A stretch of 61,608 nucleotides of DNA from Tateyamaria sp. ANG-S1. Its GTDB lineage: Bacteria; Pseudomonadota; Alphaproteobacteria; Rhodobacterales; Rhodobacteraceae. The stretch's first letter is position 1. Every line of letters starts with the position of its first letter. Below the pieces are notes generated by a model. The model was given only the letters and a program-made list of their open reading frames with translations, was not told the DNA's origin and ran no database searches. Positions 9,571 through 18,426 of this stretch are shown here, in pieces. Both the position numbers and the translations under genes were made by a program. The DNA lies in contig NZ_JWLL01000021.1 of the NCBI RefSeq assembly GCF_000814025.1, forward strand, positions 1-61,608, given 5' to 3'.

Positions 9571-9852
9571 TTATTCGTCTTTGATAACTGGCGTGAAGTC
9601 AGACCATTGCTCGATGCGGAAAGATCGAATGTCTCGCACGCAGTTCTTGAACCAAGGCAGCTCTTTCAGGGCCATAATCGCTCGAAACAAGTTCGCCATG
9701 TCCTCAGTTTCCGTGACATAGACGCTGCCTTGAATGCGCTGGAAATCATACCGGGTCAGGGCATTGCCGATGTCGGTATAGGCTTGAGACAGACCCTTTG
9801 GGTGGTGCTTGGCCGTATCGGCCACCACCAAGTCAAACGCTATGGCAAACAT
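9571..9852 (-). CDS. vapD: VapD-family toxin-like endoribonuclease
   Basis: The 93-residue product matches the length and sequence of VapD (virulence-associated protein D): it begins MFAIAFDLVVADTAKHHP, continues with SQAYTDIGNALTRYDF and QGSVYVTE, and ends with a conserved helix-rich tail. VapD proteins have a Cas2-like ferredoxin fold and cleave RNA, and are usually paired with a small antitoxin. The start codon overlaps the stop of the 59-residue upstream gene (TGATG arrangement), so translation is coupled. Family assignment is firm. Activity in this host is inferred. Confidence 0.88.
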   Translation of the reverse strand: MFAIAFDLVVADTAKHHPKGLSQAYTDIGNALTRYDFQRIQGSVYVTETEDMANLFRAIMALKELPWFKNCVRDIRSFRIEQWSDFTPVIKDE

Positions 9853-10031
9853 CAGGCGAGAGGGTCAGCGGCTAGTTGGTCGCGGTCGTAGTCCAGCGTT
9901 TCGCCAGTTTCGACTACTCGGATTTTAACCGTGTGATCGTCCAATTCTTCGACCACCTCATAGGCTACACCAGCTTCACCAAAGGTGTGAAACTGCCCCA
10001 CGACTGCCGGTTCTACACGTGCTTGTTCCAT
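9852..10031 (-). CDS. Small VapD partner (DUF5397-like, probable antitoxin)
   Basis: This 59-residue gene begins MEQARVEPAVVGQFHTFG and ends DRDQLAADPLA. It is acidic and strand-rich, and resembles the DUF5397 small proteins that accompany vapD. Its TGA overlaps the vapD ATG by one base. Position, size and coupling are those of an antitoxin (compare VapX of VapXD), which is inference from context. The WGR gene ends 7 bases upstream, so all three may share one transcript. Confidence 0.7.
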   Translation of the reverse strand: MEQARVEPAVVGQFHTFGEAGVAYEVVEELDDHTVKIRVVETGETLDYDRDQLAADPLA

Positions 10032-10038
10032 GCTCTCA

Positions 10039-10308
10039 TTATACCTCTAGGCTGCGCCTCGGGCAAGTTTCGTCCCCGAACATAGAGAGCTGCTGCGGTT
10101 CTACATAGTACCCTCGGCGGCGCTTGGTCGTTTCTAGCTTCACCAAAGCAGCTTCGGCTTCAGCCTCACGGCTGTACCAATCCATGCGGACTTGACCGCC
10201 CCGCCCTATTCGCCCCCAATGACGTTCTAGCGTCCACTCACCAAACAAATTTGGGCGCACGGCCATCTGGTAAAATCTAGCCAGGTTCTTTCTGGGGTCG
10301 CGTTTTTC
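10039..10308 (-). pseudogene. WGR-domain protein, 5' end cut off by an IS
   Basis: The open frame from 10308 reads LEKRDPRKNLARFYQ, then VRPNLFGEWTLERHWGRIGRGGQV, and ends near SMFGDE. This is a complete small WGR-domain protein except for its start codon. The signature W-G-R and the flanking strands are intact. A TGA inside the IS end lies immediately upstream in frame. A start such as the internal ATG at 10266 would leave 75 residues and lose the first strand. On the far side of the IS (minus strand, 11153) ATG CGC ACC encodes M-R-T, a common WGR protein start, but it is out of frame after the TA target duplication is removed. WGR domains occur in DNA-repair and DNA-ligase-associated proteins. 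The role of the short form is unknown. Confidence 0.7.
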
Positions 10309-10310
10309 TA

Positions 10311-11142
10311 GGGTCAGGCTTCATAACCAATAGATGACGAGGGCCGCGAGGGCGATTGCTAAGAGGAACACCTTTGGGCATCGGTCATAGCGGGTCGCGA
10401 CGCGCCTCCGGTCTTTGAGCCTACCGAACATGATCTCGATGCGGTTGCGCCGCTTGTATCTCCTCTTGTCGTATTTGACCGGCGTCTTGCGTTTCTTTCG
10501 GCCCGGGATGCAGGCGCGTATCCCTTTGTCTTGCAACGCTTCTCTGAACCAATCAGCGTCATAGCCACGATCCCCGAGTAGCCATTTGACGTTTGGTAGG
10601 CGACTGAGCAGCGCCCGTGCGCCGATATAATCGCTGACCTGACCGGCGGTGACGAACAGGTCGATTGGTCGTCCCTGACTGTCGCAGATGGCATGCAGCT
10701 TGGTGTTCATACCGCCTTTGGTTCGACCAATCAGGCGGCCACGCCCCCCTTTTTGGCGGCCATACTGGTCGCCGTTCGGTGGGCCTTGAGGTATGTTGCG
10801 TCGATCATCACGGTCGTTTTCTCGCCGTGCTCTGCCGCCAGCCCGGCCATCATACGCGCGAAGATGCCTTTCTCGCTCCAGCGTTTCCAGCGGCCGTAGA
10901 GCGTCTTGTGCGGGCCGTATTGCGCAGGGGCGTCGCGCCAACGTAACCCATTGCGATTGATAAAGATAATCCCACTCAGCACGCGTCGATCATCGACGCG
11001 GGGCTTGCCGTGGGACTTTGGGAAGAAGGGTTCAAGACGCGCCATCTGCGCATCGCTTAGCCAGAAAAGGTCACTCATGTTACCGCTCCGTTTTCGGAGC
11101 CGTGAATCATGCAGCGCGGCGGAAATCAATGCATCCTGACCC
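10311..11142 (-). mobile_element. IS5-family insertion sequence (IS427-like group), intact
   Basis: The element is 832 bp, bounded by inverted repeats beginning GGGTCAGG at 10311 and CCTGACCC ending at 11142, and flanked on both sides by TA, a typical target duplication for this group. It encodes one transposase split by a frameshift. It is inserted between a WGR gene and its probable original start. A decayed copy of the same right end is at 59380-59520. Confidence 0.85.
10321..11078 (-). CDS. IS5-family DDE transposase made by -1 frameshifting (orfA/orfB)
   Basis: OrfA starts at 11078 (MSDLFWLSDAQMARLEPFFP) and carries the N-terminal DNA-binding part and the first catalytic aspartate in MIDATYLK. 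It ends at 10731 in KKGGVAA. OrfB runs to 10321 and carries LLGDRGYDADWF (second aspartate) and RRNRIEIMFGRLKD (glutamate). The frames join at AAAAAGGGGGG (about 10744-10754, minus strand), a classic slippery run, where -1 slippage yields KKGGRGRLIGRTKGG. All three catalytic residues are present, so the element is probably active. Confidence 0.88.
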
Positions 11143-11178
11143 TAGGTGCGCATCCGGCTATTTTGCAATCACGCTTCA

Positions 11179-12432
11179 TTATGCATGTGCGTTATCTGGA
11201 CGCAAAGCGTCCGGTAGATGTCCGTTCAGACTACACGCGAAAAGGTGACCGAGCCAGGCGGCTTCCCTGGCTATGTCGAAGTCCGCGATCACTTTCGTAC
11301 GCCCAACATGGCCCATGTTTACGCGCTCTGTTTCGTCCGTCAGAAGTTTATCTATGGCAACCTGAAGTGCGTTGACATCACCAGGTGGTAAAACATAGCC
11401 GCTGGCACCATCTTCGACCAACTCTTGCACGCCTGCAACACGGCTGGCAATGACAGGCAGTCCTGTAGCCATCGCTTCCATCAAAACGACTGGTACGCCT
11501 TCGGCAAAACTGGGTAACACGAGAATATCCGCAGTCTTCAATGTTGCAGCGACGTCATTTTGTCCCAGATACCCGGTAAACGTCACGGCTTCCGACAATC
11601 CAAGTGTGTCTGCGCGCCTTTCCAGTTCTTGTCGTTCTGGACCATCACCGATAAGTGTCAATCGAACGTCAGCGTGCATGCTTTTTAGCTTTACCAACGC
11701 ATCAAGCAGCAAAGGAACCCCTTTGATTGCTGCAAGGCGACCTACAAAAACAAGGTGCTTGCCCGGCTCATGATCGTGTTTCTCATACAGTTCAGGTTCC
11801 ACTCCACAGTGAACAATCTTGATTTTGCTCCAGTGAGATTTGTCAGAAAAAAGCATGCATTGAGCCCGCGCAAAGTGACTGATGGCTGCCACAAAAGATG
11901 CACGGGCGATTTTGGCATCAAGTCGCCAATGGTGCGGCTCAAAAAACTCCATCGGACCATGGGCGGTATAGCTGAAGGGTACTTTGGCCATATGTGCGGC
12001 AAGCATTGCAACTGAGCAACTTGAATTACCAAAGTGGTTGTGAAGATGTTGGACACCAATTCGAAGCATGTGATCCGCCAAAACACCTGCCTGCAAAAAG
12101 TAGAAAAGTTGCCACAAACGGCTCTTCACTCCCTTGGGCGAGGTTGACCAGGCAAGGCCAGCAGCACCAAGCCATTGGCGCGGAAATCGCATCATCCTCG
12201 CGTGTGCGGCAATGAGCCGAAATGGACGCTTAGCCGATTGTTGAACGACAAATGTAGATGCGTGCTCGGCCTGCTGCTCAGGACCAACGTGATGACTTGG
12301 ATCAGTGGAACGAACAGAGCAGGTGTGAATTTCAAAGCCGAGATGTCGCAACTGCGCAACTTCACGTTGGATGAAAGTGTCGGTAGCTCTTGGGTATTCA
12401 CCCGTTAGATATGCAATTGGACGTGGCTTCAT
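11179..12432 (-). CDS. Glycosyltransferase family 4 (exopolysaccharide)
   Basis: The 417-residue GT-B enzyme starts MKPRPIAYLTGEYPRATDTFIQREV, typical of WcaL/AmsK-like EPS transferases. The C-terminal half has GRLAAIKG (231-238), IGDGPERQEL and the EX7E motif at Glu311-Glu319 (EGVPVVLMEAMATG), which binds the sugar nucleotide. It acts as a retaining transferase adding a sugar to a lipid-linked intermediate on the cytoplasmic membrane. Acceptor and sugar are not predictable. Its start overlaps the stop of the epimerase gene by 4 bases (ATGA), giving a three-gene operon with 12429-13385 and 13382-14551. The IS5 element ends 36 bases beyond its stop. Confidence 0.88.
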   Translation of the reverse strand: MKPRPIAYLTGEYPRATDTFIQREVAQLRHLGFEIHTCSVRSTDPSHHVGPEQQAEHASTFVVQQSAKRPFRLIAAHARMMRFPRQWLGAAGLAWSTSPKGVKSRLWQLFYFLQAGVLADHMLRIGVQHLHNHFGNSSCSVAMLAAHMAKVPFSYTAHGPMEFFEPHHWRLDAKIARASFVAAISHFARAQCMLFSDKSHWSKIKIVHCGVEPELYEKHDHEPGKHLVFVGRLAAIKGVPLLLDALVKLKSMHADVRLTLIGDGPERQELERRADTLGLSEAVTFTGYLGQNDVAATLKTADILVLPSFAEGVPVVLMEAMATGLPVIASRVAGVQELVEDGASGYVLPPGDVNALQVAIDKLLTDETERVNMGHVGRTKVIADFDIAREAAWLGHLFACSLNGHLPDALRPDNAHA

Positions 12433-13385
12433 TCTGCGGACTTAACACTTTCCGCCAAGGAATCGGCAAAGGAATGCTCTGGGAGGAACTCCAGTCGTTG
12501 TTCAAGCCTGTTGGTTGAGAAACGCAAAGGTTTGAACCGGGCGGCGAGAGTTGGAGGGCGTAAAGAAGATGGAACAAAGCGGTGCCCTATTGCCGTAGTC
12601 TCTGCTAGTAAATCCAATGCGGCAGAGATCTTCATCATCAATTTGAGAGGTAACTTGATGCAGCGAGTGTCAAGGACGTTCAACCAATCTGTTTGCGATG
12701 GAGTGGACGGATGCACCAAATTAATAATAGTAACATGCCCGCCCCCTTTGAGTATAGGGGCGTCATCTGGCCAGTTGTTGTTTGGTGCCGTCGCAGCAAG
12801 CGCGAGTGCCCGCGCACAATCCGCAACGTGTATTGCTGGCACCGGAACGTTGCCACCAGGACAAATACAGTGACCTCCTTTAAACCAGCCCAACCGTGCC
12901 GTTTTGGTTCGACCAGGTCCGAATATCGCTCCAGGTCGAGCGATCCACAGGTCGAGCCCTTCTGTTTGTGCGGCGAGGACCGCAGCCTTTTCTTGACCAA
13001 TCTTGGCCCTGGTGTAGGCGTCCCTTGTCGCTCCTGTGGGTTCAGTTGGTGACGTTTCATCCAATTGCGCGCCGTCGGGAAGGCCTTCAAAAGCGTAGAC
13101 CGAAAAGGAAGATACCAGAACCAACCGGGCACCTTCAGGCATAGCTGCAAGCACGTTTTCTGTCGCTAAAATCGTGTCGCGGCCGTGAGCTTGGTCGTCT
13201 CCTTGACCCGCAGCGGTATGAATAACAGCGTCCGCTGTTGCAAGGGCACCTCTCAGCCCATCTCTGTCGGCCAGATCGACGACAGCGCGCGTAATCGCTA
13301 TGATCTCATGTCCTTGGTTCTCCAATGCAGAAACAACTGAGCGTCCAAGAAAGCCACCTGCACCAGTTACCGCGATGCGTGTCAT
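12429..13385 (-). CDS. NAD-dependent epimerase/dehydratase family (extended SDR)
   Basis: The 318-residue protein has the Rossmann motif GAGGFLG at 8-14, the serine pair VSSFSVYAF near 91-99 and the catalytic Tyr124-x3-Lys128 (YTRAK). It belongs to the extended short-chain dehydrogenases that epimerise or reduce nucleotide sugars. The substrate is unknown, but the operon with a GT4 and a Gfo/Idh oxidoreductase points to synthesis of an unusual sugar. It overlaps both neighbours by 4 bases, indicating tight translational coupling. Confidence 0.85.
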   Translation of the reverse strand: MTRIAVTGAGGFLGRSVVSALENQGHEIIAITRAVVDLADRDGLRGALATADAVIHTAAGQGDDQAHGRDTILATENVLAAMPEGARLVLVSSFSVYAFEGLPDGAQLDETSPTEPTGATRDAYTRAKIGQEKAAVLAAQTEGLDLWIARPGAIFGPGRTKTARLGWFKGGHCICPGGNVPVPAIHVADCARALALAATAPNNNWPDDAPILKGGGHVTIINLVHPSTPSQTDWLNVLDTRCIKLPLKLMMKISAALDLLAETTAIGHRFVPSSLRPPTLAARFKPLRFSTNRLEQRLEFLPEHSFADSLAESVKSAE

Positions 13386-14551
13386 GAGTGATCGCGCCGC
13401 GCAATTGGAGCAAAGCGTGTTACGGTCGAATAAGGCATTTGACGTAGCGCAGCACCGAAACCCGCCTGATCACCGCTAGAGTGTGTTCCGTGATGACAAG
13501 CAAGCGTAACTTCAGAGACATGCGCGGCGAACTCTGCATTCGTATAGGGCTCTTGTCCGGTGCGAATTGCTTGAGCCAGATCGGCGATCGCACGACAAAA
13601 ATCGCGTGTTTGGGATCCACGGTATTTGGCGATCTTCTTTGAGTCTCCCCGTGGTCTCAACTTTTTGGTAATTGGTGACAAAAAGCGTTTGCGCCTTATA
13701 GTTTGGTAACGCCTAATGCGTACGGCGGATGTGTCAGATCGCGGATCGTCCACTTCAATGACCCCATCATCGCCCCATAGCCGCAAAGCATGATCGTGCC
13801 CCGCATAGATACCGTTCGTCATGCGCGCCAACACTCCATTGTCAAAACTCAGGGCGGCCATCGAAAAATCTGGGCTTTCTGGAAGGGCAATGCCGCCAAT
13901 TTTCTGCGGTAACACCGTGTCTGCATGCGCAGTAACGCGCACGACAGGGCCAAACATGGCACAAAGCCAGCTGAGGACGTAGCCGGCATGTTCAACAGTA
14001 CAGCCTGTGACATACTCATCCACTGCCGGCCATGCGATGCCGCCTTCGTTCACCCACCGGTGCGTAGGCGCGCTTGGGACCATTCCGTCCTCCATAGCAG
14101 CGTGAACAACCCGAACTTTGCCAACAAGATTTTTTTCCAAGGCTTCCCACAACAGCTGTGCGACAGGACCAAGAAGAGTGCACGGCGCCGAAACCAAGTG
14201 CCGCTTTGCCTGTTTCGCCCGATCAACCAGATCGCATGCGTGATCAAGGCGCATGGCAAGCGGCTTTTCGGTGTACACGTGCTTTCCGGCCGCCAAAAGA
14301 GCGCAGCTTGTTTGGTAATGCTCGGATGGGTTGGTCAAATTGAGAACAATGGTGGTCTCAGGATCATCCAGTAACCCCTGGATATCAGCATACGCTCGAG
14401 CACCGGTTAACCGCGCCATCTCCATGCAGCGCGACGTTTCACGATCAAAGACGCCAACCAAGCTTAGATCTGGATGAGCTGCGAGCGTGAGCCTATACAT
14501 ATTTGCGACGTACCCACAGCCCAGCATCGCAATTTTAGTTAGCTGCGTCAT
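13382..14551 (-). CDS. Gfo/Idh/MocA-family oxidoreductase
   Basis: The 389-residue product has an N-terminal Rossmann fold (IAMLGCGYVANMYR, about 7-20) and the family signature EKPLA at 95-99, whose lysine is catalytic. The C-terminal domain is typical (HRWVNEGGIAWPAVDEY, with acidic and His residues). The family oxidises or reduces sugars and sugar nucleotides with NAD(P). It is the first gene of the minus-strand operon ending with the GT4. The divergent WecB-like gene begins about 135 bases away, so both promoters lie in 14552-14685. The exact substrate is unknown. Confidence 0.87.
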   Translation of the reverse strand: MTQLTKIAMLGCGYVANMYRLTLAAHPDLSLVGVFDRETSRCMEMARLTGARAYADIQGLLDDPETTIVLNLTNPSEHYQTSCALLAAGKHVYTEKPLAMRLDHACDLVDRAKQAKRHLVSAPCTLLGPVAQLLWEALEKNLVGKVRVVHAAMEDGMVPSAPTHRWVNEGGIAWPAVDEYVTGCTVEHAGYVLSWLCAMFGPVVRVTAHADTVLPQKIGGIALPESPDFSMAALSFDNGVLARMTNGIYAGHDHALRLWGDDGVIEVDDPRSDTSAVRIRRYQTIRRKRFLSPITKKLRPRGDSKKIAKYRGSQTRDFCRAIADLAQAIRTGQEPYTNAEFAAHVSEVTLACHHGTHSSGDQAGFGAALRQMPYSTVTRFAPIARRDHS

Positions 14552-14685
14552 ATGCGATCGATGAACTCCGGTCTTTCGTCAATGCAAACAGGCTTTTAGC
14601 TGCTTTTTTGTAAAAGTGTATAGTAACAGCTGCATCCTAACATCATCTGTGCCATTTCTGCACACGAAAACATCAAGAGAAGCAG

Positions 14686-15465
14686 ATGACCCAAGTAGTA
14701 GATTTTGCCGGCCCATCGGATAGCATGGTGCATGTTACTCATTCCGACAGAGCGACTTTGATGTCGGAGGTCGAGGCTGCTGTGCAGGCGGGCGAAGGGT
14801 TTTCGATGGCAACGCTCAATCTGGATCACATTGTCAAATTGCGGCGCGATCCTACCTTTCTGGCAGCGTACAAAGCTCAAACCTATGTCGTGGCCGATGG
14901 CAATCCCATCGTGTGGCTTTCGCGCCAGGCTGGGCGTGAGGTAGAGTTGATCCCAGGGTCGGAACTGGTTGTACCTTTAAGTCAGATGGCTGGACGGTTG
15001 AACGTGCCGGTAGCCTTTTTGGGATCTACGGTGGAAACTTTGGATGCTGCAGAACAAGGCTTGCGCGCGCGGTGTCCCGGTCTGAATGTCGTTTGCAAGA
15101 TCGCGCCACCCTACGGATTCGACCCAGACGGCGATGTCGCAGTAGCGGCGCTTAAAGAAGTTGCTTCTTCCGGGGCGGGGTTGTGCTTTTTGGCTTTGGG
15201 CGCGCCCAAGCAAGAGAGACTGGCAGTGCGTGGGCATGCCTTGGCGCCAAAATGCGGATTTGTCTCTATCGGCGCCGGTCTGGATTTCGTTGCGGGTGCT
15301 CAGAAACGTGCACCAGTCTGGGTGCGGAAGCTCGCACTTGAATGGGTTTGGCGGATGCTGGGAAATCCGGGCAGGCTTGCGGGTCGCTACATGGCATGTA
15401 TCGCGATCATGCCCGGACTTTTTCGTTCTGCGCGGCAAGCTGGCAAAGCATTTACCGCGCGGTGA
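14686..15465 (+). CDS. WecB/TagA/CpsF-family glycosyltransferase (GT26)
   Basis: The 259-residue enzyme shows family motifs: TLNLDHIVKLRRD (about 43-55), VADGNPIVWLSR (69-80), the GSEL box at 91-94 and ALGAPKQERL in the C-terminal half. The GT26 family adds N-acetylmannosaminuronic acid, ManNAc or glucose to undecaprenyl-linked intermediates, usually as an early step after priming. GAGAAG lies just upstream of the ATG. It converges with the GH-RTX gene, with 8 bases between the stops. The donor sugar cannot be read from sequence. Confidence 0.88.
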   Translation: MTQVVDFAGPSDSMVHVTHSDRATLMSEVEAAVQAGEGFSMATLNLDHIVKLRRDPTFLAAYKAQTYVVADGNPIVWLSRQAGREVELIPGSELVVPLSQMAGRLNVPVAFLGSTVETLDAAEQGLRARCPGLNVVCKIAPPYGFDPDGDVAVAALKEVASSGAGLCFLALGAPKQERLAVRGHALAPKCGFVSIGAGLDFVAGAQKRAPVWVRKLALEWVWRMLGNPGRLAGRYMACIAIMPGLFRSARQAGKAFTAR

Positions 15466-15473
15466 ATTGCCAA

Positions 15474-18323
15474 TTAATCACGCAAGATGGTCATCCAGGA
15501 GAGGTCTGCGCGGCTGAGACCCTCAAACAGAATTGAATCGGTACCGTGTACGAGTAACAGACCACTTTCGGTATCAGTCGCGATTTCATCAACAGTTTGA
15601 TCATCATTTATGAAATTGGACAGGACGACCTTGTCGTCTAAGGTAAACCCTTGCACCGTGTCGTGTCCGCATCCTGCATTAAAAAGATAGTTGTCCTTCC
15701 CGCCCTCTCCGCGCAGACGGTCATTTCCTTTGCCACCATCAAGCGTGTCATCTCCTGAACCGGTGATAAGGCTATCTTTGCCGTCGCCACCTTCAACAAT
15801 GTCATCGCCAGCAGCAGTCGCGATGTAATCGTTACCTTCGCCTCCGCAGAATGCCTCACCACTTCCGCGACCAAAGAAACGGTCATCCTGCGGGCTTCCA
15901 ACTATAGCGGAAACATTCAATGCGATGGAACCGAGAAGGCGTGCAGTTGTAATCGCGCTGTCGGTCAAAGGTGGGCTCCCGGGTGACAAACGGTTTTCAT
16001 TCACAACATGGTACTTGGGCGTGATCACTTGATCTCCCACTATGGCTTCAGCCCCGGCTTCGGAAATAAAGTATGCGGGTTTTGTACCTGATCTTGCGTT
16101 CAGACCTAATTCAATGCCTAAGGCGGACCATCTGTTGATGGCACTTACAGTGCCTCCCACTGGCACCAGTACGCCTGCATAGTCAGCTGCATCAACGACG
16201 CCACCTCTAACTTCTGGGACGACAAAGTTAGGCGGAATTTCCAGTTGCGCATCTTGTTCGGGCAGGATCAAAGCGCCATCGGCGCCGACCGGTAAGTCTG
16301 CCAAAATGATCGGTTCGCCCGTCCCAAAAATCACGCGTTCTACAGAGACGTAAAAATCGCGACCCTGTGGCCCGGACACCTTGTAACCGCCGCCCTTGGG
16401 CTCAATGCGATAGGCACCAGAAACATCGGACAGAAGTACGGTGTCCATGCCATTGCCCCCGTGAACTCCATCATCACCGGCGCTTTCAACAATTCTGTCA
16501 TCTCCATCACCAGCTAGAATGTAGTCTTCTTGGTCGGTGCCGGTCAAAGTATCGGCCTGAGCCGAAGCATGTTTCGTAACCCCATGCTGAAAACTGGCGT
16601 TGGGCTTCGCGCTCTCCCACCAAGGGTCTTGCTCTGCATTCAACGCATTAATTAGGTTACCTCGCTTTGTTGTGATGTTTAGGCCCTCGTAAATTCCCCA
16701 CGATCCCCACTTTGTAGGCGTTGTCATGTCGCCAAATTGCATAAACGGTCCATCACTTATTTCAGACCAAATATACCAGCTTTCCCGGTAAAGCTCAGCC
16801 ATTTCCTCACTTCGGACAAATTCGACCATGAACTCTTCCAATAGAGCACGATCTTCGTCGCTGAGGTTGGGCGTTCTACTGTGATGGTGAACGTGTTGCC
16901 CACCTTCATACGCCGTTAGCTTAAGGCCATATGTCTTCGCCAATTCGGCATGCTCCCGCCACCGGCTCTGAAGGTCAGGTAAGGAATGGCTATACGAAGG
17001 ATCTCGCAAACGCTCGGCAAGGTACTTAATAGCATTAATTTCGGGAGACTTAATCGTGTTCAAAAGATGTATTTGTTCCTGTTCGTTGCGCATCAACGTG
17101 CCGCCAAAGTAGTGTGCAATTGCCAATTCATCAAAAACAGATTCCGGGGCAACAAATGCATCGGGCTCATTTTCACGCCATGCCTCTGCTTTCATTGCAA
17201 TACGTGTTCGCCAGGTATTGATGGCTTGCGCACCTAGTACATGAACAAGGCGCATGTCAGCCATTTCCCCAAACACTTCATTCCAGATCAAAGCTGTCTC
17301 AACTGCTTTTTTTGTATGGTATGCAGGTTGCCTTTCTTCACCCCAGTCCTTGATCGATTGTTGTAATACCCAATGCGCCTGTTCAAATCTCCAGTTCCAA
17401 ACTTCATTAGAGTACTCAACACGTATCGGCAGTGTCGGGTCCATGTGGTCGCGGACATAGGTTGCGAAGTTGCGGATATATGTTTCACTTGCCATGTGAG
17501 GCATTGTGAACCAGGGTTCCGCACCAATCTCGTTTGCCAGCTGCACCATATGCTCAAGTGGCACGCGGAAATTATTGGCGCTTTGCGGAGTTGAGCGATC
17601 TTCCCAGTTAACGATTTTAGAATTATTCGTTTCTCCCCAATCCATGAATCGGACTTGTCGTGCATCTTGAATAAGCCGCAGCCAATCAGGATTGAAGGTT
17701 GCACCCGCTGCATGCAACTCAAGATGACGCTCTGCTACAATGGAGATGTTGCGAACGTAATCCCCGTTCCGCAACGGATCAGTGCGCGTTATTTCAATCG
17801 TGAATGTTTTCCCTTTACGATTGTCAAAGATTATCAATCCTGGCTGCTGCGAAACAACATGTGCATCTCTATGCAGCTTAACTGTCCCAACCCCTTCGTA
17901 TCGTAGAATGTACCGCCCACGTGCCAACGGTGAATCTTGTGGAAGGTCATTCCACGTCATTACCGTCCAGAGCGCATCTTGTCCTTTTGGAAGCCTGATT
18001 GGCCAACCATTTGCATCTAGGTGTCCTAACTGCTGCAGTTCTTCGTTTGACAAGCCTGCGGAATGCGGTTGGCCATGTTTGACTGCACGCCACGGCCGCA
18101 TCATGCGAGCCAGATCCAAGAATTGAAGTCCCGGATAAAAGTCCCTTACTCGCGAAAGGTTCAACGCGAGAGTCGGGTTTGTCAAACCTCTAGCTGGTTC
18201 GGCAGATGTTTGTGCAGATGCGGATGTCATGAAGAGTAGTCCCACCAAAAGCAAACCAGCCAAACGAGAGTTCAACAATGCGAACACATAACACGGCTCA
18301 GCTTGCAACTTCGAAGATGTCAT
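15474..18323 (-). CDS. Secreted glycoside hydrolase-like protein with RTX repeats
   Basis: The start at 18323 (MTSSKLQAEP) is preferred over an upstream GTG at 18338 because AAAGG lies 7 bases before it. A signal peptide ends near TSASA. The central region looks like a (beta/alpha)8 clan GH-A hydrolase: RVEYSNEVWNWRFEQ carries the candidate acid/base (Glu307 counted from this start) and KLTAYEGGQHVHHH the candidate nucleophile (Glu473). RTX nonapeptides occur at about 630-665 and again near 855-915, where GGDGKDSLITGSGDDTL and its neighbours form a calcium roll. It would work outside the cell, held by the matrix or secreted. Its position between EPS genes suggests it trims the polymer made here. 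The sugar specificity is unknown, and the hydrolase call rests on these motifs only. Confidence 0.7.
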   Translation of the reverse strand: MTSSKLQAEPCYVFALLNSRLAGLLLVGLLFMTSASAQTSAEPARGLTNPTLALNLSRVRDFYPGLQFLDLARMMRPWRAVKHGQPHSAGLSNEELQQLGHLDANGWPIRLPKGQDALWTVMTWNDLPQDSPLARGRYILRYEGVGTVKLHRDAHVVSQQPGLIIFDNRKGKTFTIEITRTDPLRNGDYVRNISIVAERHLELHAAGATFNPDWLRLIQDARQVRFMDWGETNNSKIVNWEDRSTPQSANNFRVPLEHMVQLANEIGAEPWFTMPHMASETYIRNFATYVRDHMDPTLPIRVEYSNEVWNWRFEQAHWVLQQSIKDWGEERQPAYHTKKAVETALIWNEVFGEMADMRLVHVLGAQAINTWRTRIAMKAEAWRENEPDAFVAPESVFDELAIAHYFGGTLMRNEQEQIHLLNTIKSPEINAIKYLAERLRDPSYSHSLPDLQSRWREHAELAKTYGLKLTAYEGGQHVHHHSRTPNLSDEDRALLEEFMVEFVRSEEMAELYRESWYIWSEISDGPFMQFGDMTTPTKWGSWGIYEGLNITTKRGNLINALNAEQDPWWESAKPNASFQHGVTKHASAQADTLTGTDQEDYILAGDGDDRIVESAGDDGVHGGNGMDTVLLSDVSGAYRIEPKGGGYKVSGPQGRDFYVSVERVIFGTGEPIILADLPVGADGALILPEQDAQLEIPPNFVVPEVRGGVVDAADYAGVLVPVGGTVSAINRWSALGIELGLNARSGTKPAYFISEAGAEAIVGDQVITPKYHVVNENRLSPGSPPLTDSAITTARLLGSIALNVSAIVGSPQDDRFFGRGSGEAFCGGEGNDYIATAAGDDIVEGGDGKDSLITGSGDDTLDGGKGNDRLRGEGGKDNYLFNAGCGHDTVQGFTLDDKVVLSNFINDDQTVDEIATDTESGLLLVHGTDSILFEGLSRADLSWMTILRD

Positions 18324-18426
18324 ACCGGAACCTTTCACGACTTGAGAGCATTCATGTCGATCCTAGCATGACGTGAGGCTGTCGCCATCTACATGGTGCA
18401 GATAGCGGCAGAAAATGTTGCACTCG

